Made by a program: the position numbers and the translations under genes. DNA of 33,703 bases from Gracilariopsis chorda (lineage: Eukaryota; Rhodophyta; Florideophyceae; Gracilariales; Gracilariaceae). The notes beneath the pieces are model-generated. The model had not been told where the DNA came from and made no database searches. It worked only from the letters and a program-made list of their open reading frames with translations. The stretch lies in assembly GCA_003194525.1 (NCBI GenBank), contig NBIV01000586.1:1-33703 (forward strand), read 5' to 3'. This document shows, piece after piece, positions 1-7,352 of the stretch. Position 1 is the first letter of the stretch. Each line of letters opens with the position of its first letter.

Positions 1-721
1 GAAGTGTTGAACTCTACAAGTGGTCGAGTGCCTGGCCAACCCCCACAGAAGGTGTCAGCTTGGTCCAAAACCAAACCTTCAGGGGACGATGGGCACTTTT
101 GGAGCCCTCGCTCAAAAGCGCATATGCGCCTCTGCTCAAACCCAACGTGAAACGGCAATGTGATTGGCTACTGCAAAATGCTATATGCATTGTATACCGT
201 ACAAGTGTATGGAGTGTATGGTACTGGATTGCGGATATGCACAAGTGGAGCAATGTGGTTGGTCCAAGTGTGCGCGCAGTAGACGGTTGTGCTGCAATGC
301 CGAAGATGCGAATGGGAGCTGTATTGGTGATTTGGGACAATGTGCGTTTGCGGGCTGCGCGGAGGGGTTGGAGTGCCAGGATGGTAATTGTTGATTTTTT
401 AGAGCTGGTTCCAGATCAAGGGACTGGCAATGGATTTGCCGCATTGATTGATTTAGTTATTTGAAATTGTGACCCTCTAGATTGTGTGCGCTTTTCGTGT
501 ACACCTGCACACACGAATAACGTGTAGTGTAATGGTGCAACCACCGCCGTCGCTTGCTGCGACGACGGTGAAGTGTGTGCGGTATATGTAGATTGGCTTT
601 GCCTGCTGTCGAGTAAACTGGTCGACTAAGGCTGACAACCTTCCTTGTTTTATTTTCTTGTTTCTTCTTCCTCCCGTTTGTTTCTTCCCTTTTGTTTTCA
701 TAACCCGCGTGCGTTGCAACA
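1..721 (+). repeat. Family A LTR1 (first 4 bases cut off by window edge)
   Basis: Base 1 aligns with base 5 of LTR2, LTR3 and LTR4. The end CAACA at 717-721 is directly followed by the primer-binding site. Compared with the other copies it carries many single-base deletions, for example in the hairpin near 100-118 and a GGG to GG change near 325. A TATA-like box TATATGTA lies at 583-590. A 12-bp inverted repeat with a 5-base loop lies just upstream at 542-570. The LTR carries promoter and polyadenylation functions in this class of element; I saw no clear AATAAA. Confidence 0.93.
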
Positions 722-735
722 GGTTATGGGCCCAG
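722..735 (+). promoter_or_regulatory. Primer-binding site, half-tRNA type (A1)
   Basis: GGTTATGGGCCCAG directly follows the LTR. Its complement CTGGGCCCATAACC is the anticodon arm of initiator tRNA-Met (CAU anticodon), not the tRNA 3' end. Drosophila copia and yeast Ty5 are known to prime from such an internal cut of this tRNA. Confidence 0.85.
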
Positions 736-1497
736 AGCGTCGACTTTTTGCAGACGTCGCGCTCTACTATATCTCTTTGGATTCTACGAAGACTGGTTTT
801 TCTTTCGCGCAGGTACGCGTTGCGTTGCGAGCGAGCGAATCTTGTGGAAGTCGAGGCAGTGGTGAAAGTAGGCAAAGCGTTCAGAGACACCTTCTCTGGT
901 AAGCCGACCTGCGCCTGTTCCGATCCCTGCTTCTTTGCTTCAGCGCACAAGGAAGACCGCGCTATTTTCCGGCAAGCGACTAGAAGGGGTTAACTGGTGA
1001 AAGCTTATCGCGTCAGCTACTAGCCTCCCTTGGACGTCTCGTACGGATTGTAAAGCCCCTCGCTCTGAAGTGCGCAGAGCAGGATTGGTTGCAGAAACCG
1101 CATCTCACCTGGAGAGAGTTACCAGGACCAGAGGATTCGGACTCTAGGGTAGCGGATAGTATCTCCTGCCAGTGCGCCCGTCTTAAGAAGTTTTATTTCT
1201 GTCCAGCTCGTATCAGTACGTCCTGTGAGTATACTCCGGGCGTTAAGTACCCGAACTCTGCCTGTGATCGCGTACGAGACGCGTCTCGACAAGCGTAGTA
1301 GACTTGGTTACACGGTCTCCGCTGAAGTTTTCGCTGTTGAGTGTTTGAGATTCTTCTCCGCTCCAGTTTTTCTGGTTCTTTGTGTAACAGAAGCTTGAAA
1401 TCCCTCTTTCGGCTTCAATACATTGCGTCGATATCAATACATTTGCATCTACATAGTTGCTTTGTTGCTTTTCTTTGGTTCTAGTCCCGTAGGAACC
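736..1497 (+). other. Untranslated leader of A1
   Basis: This is about 760 bp between the primer-binding site and the gag ATG, with no convincing gene. It holds the leader hairpin module described for unit 2 (here 1108-1180, damaged by small deletions) and a 14-bp palindrome. At least ten bases are missing relative to units 2 to 4, mostly in short homopolymers. Confidence 0.8.
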
Positions 1498-4400
1498 ATG
1501 TCCGACTCCGAAGTTGAAACGGAATCCACATCTGGAATGAAAATTCCTCGTTTCCATGGTAAGCGTGGTGATGATTATATGCTGTGGCGTCACCGTCTTC
1601 GTGCTGCATGCCGTATTAATGGTGTCTGGAATGTCGCGAATCCCCCTGGGGTTCAATCTACCACAGATATTTCAACTCAAGACACAACTACCGCAGGTAG
1701 TGGCACTGAAATAGCAACTCCCCGTATCATTGCGAAACGAGAAAAGGCTTGTGTATCATCATCTGTGCTCTTGGTGATGCTCCATTACGCGTAGTCATGG
1801 ACGTGGATGATGATCCTGCACGTATGTTGCAACTCTTCGATGGACGTTATGCCTCCAATAGGACTGTATCTAGAATTGCAGTGCAGACACGATTGTTCCG
1901 AATGTCGTACAGCGGTGAGAACATGTCCAGCTATGTGGATCAATACACGGCATTGTTCGCTCAGTTAGACCGTATGGGCAAGGATGCTGCTATACCGGAG
2001 TCTCACAAGGCACCTATGCTACTTGCTTCCATTGATCCGAACAGTTCGTTGGAGTCCACGGCTGCTGCACTCCGTACCAAGGACATATCGAACTGACTTG
2101 GGACTATGTGGCAACCACTTTGATCGATGAGTACAATGCTCGTCTGGTCAGTTCTTCTAGTTCAGGACGTACGCGAAGTCGAAAGAAGAACAGAAGCAAA
2201 GGTTCTAGTGGTTCACGTGTGTCCCAAAACTCCAGTCACACTCACGTCAGGGATGGAAGTGACTCTGATGATCGGCCAAGTACAACTGGTAGAGCATACG
2301 TGGTGTCCAGTAACCGGACTTATCACTGTGAATTCTGTGATCGTGATGGTCACGCAAAGACAGATGCCATGTGAATCCCGATAACCCAGATAATCACTTA
2401 CCCAAAAGCATCCTGGACAAGCTTAACATCAAATCGAAGAGCAAATCTGGGGCGTCCAAGTCTTGCAATAAACCGGCTGGTAGTTCATCAAAGATTGAGG
2501 TATGTGGTATGGCACTGGAAAAGTCTTCCATCGTACCTCCCGACAGTTGTGATATGGACACCTATGCCGATAGTGGTGCTACATCACACTTTTTCCATTC
2601 GGTGTCTGCGTTTATTCCCGAGTCTTTGCACAATGTAGAAACTCGAACCATCATGCTTGCCGACAATAATGAAGTATGTGCAACGCAGCGGGGTGACATA
2701 GTATTGCCATTTGAGTACGCAAACCTACGATTGACTGATGTCCTGTTCGTTCCAGAACTGGAATACAATTTGGTGTCCATAGGATGCTTGGCGGACAAGG
2801 CATTGAATCTTTCTTTCGCTCAAGTGAAGTTCGTCTCACCTTGGACAATGGGTTTGTAGTCGGCAGTGGCCATCGCGATCGACGCTCGGGGTTTTACACC
2901 TTACCCGATCCGATATTGCAAGGTACCAACCCAACCCCATCCTCGTCACCAACTAGTGGAGATCATTGCATGAAGACATCGGAGTCCAGTATTGCTAATC
3001 TATGGCATCGGCGACTTGCCCACATCAATGCGCGCGACCTCCAGTCAGTTTACAAACATGCTGAAGGGGTGCTGAAGATGTAGGGAATGGAGGAGATATG
3101 CCGCCCGTGTATGCTTGGTAAGGCACATAAACTTCCGTTCCCTGGCAAATACGACCGAGCATCAGCCGTAGGTGAGGTGGTACACTCCGATATACTAGGA
3201 CCCCTTGTACCTTCATTCCCACAAAGGTTTCAATATGCCACTACCTTCCTTGACGAGCATTCCAGGTATGCACTCTTAGGCTTCATGACCCATAAAAGTG
3301 AAATTGCTGTTGTATTCGATGCAGTTGAGCACAAGTTCCAGCAGCTTGGAGGAGTGGCCATTGCGAAAGTGCACTCGGATAATGCCCAGGAGTATATTGC
3401 GTTGCAGCTGAACCCTGCCAACAATCTTCAAGACACTTCTTTCTCTCCTCCGTATACTCCGGAACACAATGCAATAGCCGAGCGCATCAATCGCACTATG
3501 GAGGAAGCTGCTCGAGCTTTGCTCATACAGGCAAGTCTCCCAGAGTGCTTGTGGCCATACGCATTAAAGCACGTCATACATGTTCGCAATAGGGTTTATC
3601 ACTCAGCAACTGGAAGCAGCCCTTACCTTTTGATGACTGGTTCAAAACCATCCCTGAAGCATGTCAAAGTGTTTGGGTGTGCTGCGTTCGTGCTTAAGAT
3701 GAAACCGGATACCAAGTTCGAGTCTCGTGCACTTGAGGGAGTGTACTTGCAGACTCCTGAGCATGGTGTGTATGATGTTTTAGTCAATGATAGTGATGAG
3801 ATTCCACGCATTGTAAAGTCTCGGCATGTGACATTTGACGAGTCCAAGTTCCCTGGGGTACCATTTCTGGAACATGTTATGAGTGATGAAGGTGCATCAG
3901 ATGATACTTATGAATGCACAGATCACTCTGAAATCGATACTGAGAGTGGTAGTATGGTTTCTGTGGACACCCCATTGGACATTGAGAGTGATACGGAACA
4001 TATTGAATCCACTCCTATACCAACGGCACAGAGCATTGAAAGCGGTACCGATCATCCAGATGATAGCGAGCATACTTCTGGTGACGATTTGGACACAGAC
4101 AATTGTGGTGAGCATGCCCCAAGTGCTAGTCAACATACTTCGGACACTGATGTCTTACCGGAATCTGAACCAGAACCACGCTATCCTCGCCGTACACGAC
4201 GTGCACCAGCTAAGTGGTGGTACATGGCCGGTAGTGCAACGTCACAAATGGATATTACTACCAGTGATGAACCTACTCTCGGCGAAGCACTGTCTGCCAC
4301 ACCACCTGAGCAGAGCCTTTGGAAGAGTGCCATTGATGAAGAACTGACATCTCTGGAGGAGAAGAACACTTGGGAGGAGGATGAATCACCTGCCTCTCAG

Positions 4401-5843
4401 CCTCTTCCTACTCATGTCATTCTAAACGTAAAGCGCGATGCCAAAGGATCAGTTGAGAGATTCAAGGCTAGGGTTGTGGCTGGTGGCAATCACCAGACAT
4501 ACGGGCAGAACTACATGGAGACATATGCGCCAGTAGTGCCATTTAGCCTGGTCCGCATGTTCCTGTACGTCGCACTTTGTCTTCAGATGTATGTGGCTCA
4601 AGTAGATGTTAAGACTGCATTTCTCAACGGTGAGCTTAAAGAAGACGTGTGGTTGATGTCGCCGCGTGGTGTTCCTGGTCTGACCACAAAGTGCTATAAG
4701 TTACTCAAGGCTATGTACGGTTTGAAACAGGCTCATCTAGCATGGCACACCAAGTTCAAAGCAGACATGAAGAGGTTGGGTTTTGAGGAACTACCCAGCG
4801 CACCGTGCGTATTCAAGCAAAAGGTTGGAGATGGCATGTATGCCTACATACTCGTATATGTGGACGACATTCTGGTGTTCACGCCAACGCTGGAGCAACG
4901 GACTACGGTGTTGGAGGAGCTCAAAACACTCTATGACCTCCGCATTGAGAACCGAATCACTCTGTACCTTGGCGTGGAGCTGTCATGGAAGATAGGTACA
5001 GCCGGACAACTCCTTGGTGTCAAGCTGGGACAGTCGCTGTATATTGAAAGTATACTTCGACGATTTGGTCTCCAGAACGCTAAGCCAGTACCTAGCCCTA
5101 TGGTGGAGTGCTTCTTCACATCTCTACCAATGGAGGAGGACAAATCACCAATGGATGTGCAGTTGTACCAGCAGATGATCGGGTTTCTGCTGTACTTGGC
5201 ACTACGTACTAGGTTGGATATACTTGCACCAGTTCTCATCCTGGCTCGTTTTCAGAGTGCTCCTACCGCTTGGTGTCACAAAGCAGTGAAGCGTGTGCTC
5301 AGGTACCTGTGTGGAACGCGACAGCATGGGCTATGCTACAGGCCTGGATCGCTAGATCTGCATGGTTTTGTGGACTCTGACTACGCTGGAGATACTACGA
5401 GTCGGAAGTCGATGTCCGGGTATATCGTTAAACTTGGGTCAGCAACCTGCTGGTATGGTGGTAGAAAACAAGCGTCAGTTGCGCTATCCACTGGCGAGGC
5501 GGAGTACTATGCTCTGACTTTGGCTGCACAGGAAGTGGTATGGGTTGCTCGTGTGCTACGGGAATGCGGCTTCGACATGAAACCTTTGGTTCCTCTACAC
5601 TCTGACAACCAGTGCGCATTGGAGTGGGCTGGTGGTGAAAGGTGTCCTTCTAGTCGTGCTAAGCACATTGATGTAAAGGTTCACTTTATCCGAGATCTCA
5701 TAAGAGACAATGTGATTAGTGTTCAATACGTCCCAAGTGAGCTGAATGATGCCGATTTACTCACCAAGCCATTGGGACGTATGAAGGTTAATGCAATTCT
5801 CAAACTGCTTGGTCTTGGACAGAAACTCGAGGAGGAGTGTTGA
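1498..5843 (+). pseudogene. Family A gag-pol polyprotein, A1 copy, four frameshifts and one stop
   Basis: This is the remains of a copia-type polyprotein of about 1449 codons. The ATG at 1498 follows GGAACC and is shared by all units. In family numbering the domains are: gag about 1-215, a Ser/Arg-rich linker, CX2CX4HX4C zinc knuckle C278-C291, protease D359-S-G, integrase H505/H510/C536/C539 and D566/D629/E663, an acidic linker, RT YVDD 1122-1125 (4857-4868) and RNase H D1294/E1335/D1371. Relative to A2, single G deletions break the frame near 1753, 2090, 2359 and 2800. A TAG at 3081-3083, shared with A2, cuts integrase between its HH and CC pairs. From 3087 to the stop at 5841-5843 the frame is open for 918 codons. 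All four frameshifts lie in the 5' part that is rich in small deletions, so they may be sequence errors; the TAG is probably real. Confidence 0.92.
5829..5837 (+). promoter_or_regulatory. Polypurine tract (A1)
   Basis: GAGGAGGAG abuts the LTR2 start TGTTGAAG. The polypurine tract primes plus-strand DNA synthesis. It lies inside the last codons of pol, which encode the Glu run near the C terminus. Identical tracts are at 11688-11696 and 24380-24388. Confidence 0.85.
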
Positions 5844-6565
5844 AGTGTTGAACTCTACAAGTGGACGAGTGGCTGGCCAACCCCCACAGAAGGTCTCAGC
5901 TTGGTCCAAAACCAAACCTTCAGGGGACGATGGGCACTTTTGGAGCCCCTCGCTCCAAAAGCGCATATGCGCCTCTGCTCAAACCCAACGTGAAACGGCA
6001 ATGTGATTGGCTACTGCAAAATGCTATATGCATTGTATACCGTACAAGTGTTATGGAGTGTATGGTACTGGATTGCGGATATGCACAAGTGGAGCAATGT
6101 GGTTGGTCCAAGTGTGCGCGCAGTAGACGGTTGTGCTGCAATGCCGAAGATGCGAATGGGAGCTGTATTGGGTGATTTGGGACAATGTGCGTTTGCGGGC
6201 TGCGCGGAGGGGTTGGAGTGCCAGGATGGTAATTGTTGATTTTTTAGAGCTGGTTCCAGATCAAGGGACTGGCAATGGATTTGCCGCATTGATTGATTTA
6301 GTTATTTGAAATTGTGACCCTCTAGATTGTGTGTGCTTTTCGTGTACACCTGCACACACGAATAACGTGTAGTGTAATGATGCGACCACCGCCGTCGCTT
6401 GCCGCGACGACGGTGAAGTGTGTGCGGTATATGTAGATTGGCTTTGCCTGCTGTCGAGTAAACTGGTCGACTAAGGCTGACAACCTTCCTTGTTTTATTT
6501 TCTTGTTTCTTCTTCCTCCCGTTGTTTCTTCCCTTTTGTTTTCATAACCCGCGTGCGTTGCAACA
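5838..6565 (+). repeat. Family A LTR2, shared by units 1 and 2
   Basis: This 728-bp LTR begins TGTTG and ends CAACA. It serves as the 3' LTR of unit 1 (polypurine tract upstream) and the 5' LTR of unit 2 (primer-binding site downstream). It has a TATA-like TATATGTA at 6428-6435, with a 12-bp inverted repeat just upstream, and lacks a 5-bp insertion found in LTR3 and LTR4. The stop codon of A1 pol (5841-5843) lies within its first six bases. Confidence 0.95.
5908..6056 (+). promoter_or_regulatory. Conserved LTR block shared with family B (hairpin, palindrome, CCAAT)
   Basis: These 149 bp align without gaps to 26987-27135 of the B2 LTR, with 113 of 149 identical by hand count. In order the block holds a hairpin at 5938-5960 (9-bp stem, loop CCCTC), the perfect palindrome GCGCATATGCGC at 5961-5972, CAACGTGAAAC, and an inverted CCAAT box within 6005-6020. 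Other family A copies are at about 67-212, 11767-11915 and 24459-24607. It lies in U3, about 370 bp upstream of the TATA-like box, so an enhancer or promoter role is inferred. Confidence 0.65.
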
Positions 6566-6579
6566 GGTTATGGGCCCAG
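6566..6579 (+). promoter_or_regulatory. Primer-binding site, half-tRNA type (A2)
   Basis: This is the same 14 bases as in A1, complementary to the initiator tRNA-Met anticodon arm. The U5 end holds CATAACC at 6543-6549, which can pair with GGTTATG at 6566-6572, so the primer-binding site may sit in a U5 stem when not bound by tRNA. Confidence 0.85.
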
Positions 6580-7352
6580 AGCGTCGACTTTTTGCAGACG
6601 TCGCCCTCTACTAATATCTCTTTGGATTCTACGAAGACTGGTTTTTCTTTCGCGCAGGTACGCGTTGCGTTGCGAGCGAGCGAATCTTGTGGAAGTCGAG
6701 TGGCAGTGGTGAAAGTAGGCAAAGCGTTCAGAGACACCTTCTCTGGGAAGCCGACCTGCGCCTGTTCCGATCCCTGCTTCTTTGCTTCAGCGCACAAGGA
6801 AGACCGCGCTATTTTCCGGCAAGCGACTAGAAGGGGTTAACTGGTGAAAGCTTATCGCGTCAGCTACTAGCCTCCCTTGGACGTCTCGTACGGATTGTAA
6901 AGCCCCTCGCTCTGAAGTGCGCAGAGCAGGATTGGTTGCAGAAACCGCATCTCACCTGGAGAGAGTTACCAGGGACCAGAGGATTCGGACCTCTAGGGTA
7001 GCGGGGATAGTATCTCCTGCCAGTGCGCCCGTCTTAAGAAGTTTTATTTCTGTCCAGGCTCGTATCAGTACGTCCTGTGAGTATACTCCGGGCGTTAAGT
7101 ACCCGAACTCTGCCTGTGATCGCGTACGAGACGCGTCTCGACAAGCGTAGTAGACTTGGTTACACGGTCTCCGCTGAAGTTTTCGCTGTTGAGTGTTTGA
7201 GATTCTTCTCCGCTCCAGTTTTTCTGGTTCTTTGTGTAACAGAAGCCTTGAAATCCCTCTTTCGGCTTCAATACATTGCGTCGATATCAATACATTTGGC
7301 ATCTACATAGTTGCTTTTGTTGCTTTTCTTTGGTTCTAGTCCCGTAGGAACC
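6580..7352 (+). other. Untranslated leader of A2
   Basis: This is 773 bp without a convincing gene; short frames here are not conserved between the families. Two stretches resemble the B leader: 6829-6890 (weaker, gapped) and the hairpin module 6955-7031. A perfect 14-bp palindrome CGAGACGCGTCTCG is at 7127-7140. Confidence 0.8.
6955..7031 (+). promoter_or_regulatory. Leader three-hairpin module (family A)
   Basis: Hairpin 1 pairs CCTGG 6955-6959 with CCAGG 6969-6973. After 4 bases, hairpin 2 pairs AGAGG 6978-6982 with CCTCT 6990-6994. AGGGTAGCGG follows, and hairpin 3 pairs GGGGAT 7003-7008 with ATCTCC 7012-7017. The same order and the same 4-base gap occur in family B at 28753-28826. Other A copies are at 1108-1180 (damaged), 12819-12895 and 25511-25587. 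Folding was judged by eye. The function is unknown; packaging, dimerisation or ribosome recruitment are possible. Confidence 0.55.

Larger units (their letters stand above)
1..6565 (+). mobile_element. Family A copia-type LTR retrotransposon, unit 1 (A1) of tandem array
   Basis: This unit consists of LTR1 (1-721), primer-binding site, leader, broken gag-pol and LTR2 (5838-6565), which it shares with unit 2. Copia (Pseudoviridae-type) order is shown by integrase lying before reverse transcriptase. The window opens at LTR base 5, so the true 5' end and any target duplication are outside it. Measured between LTR starts, the unit is 18 bp shorter than unit 2, and every indel lies in its first 2.8 kb. 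Confidence 0.95.

Noticed and set aside
3081..3083. Programmed readthrough of TAG, as between gag and pol in some retroviruses
   Set aside because: The stop lies inside the integrase zinc-binding domain, not at a gag/pol boundary, and A3 has a sense codon there.
5846..5850. Alternative LTR start at TGTTGAACTC
   Set aside because: The start at 5838 directly abuts the polypurine tract, as expected from plus-strand priming, and also has TGTTG.
6978..6994. tRNA gene or tRNA-derived SINE suggested by GGATTCGGACC in the leader
   Set aside because: It resembles a B box only loosely, with no matching A box or cloverleaf; the local hairpin explains it better.
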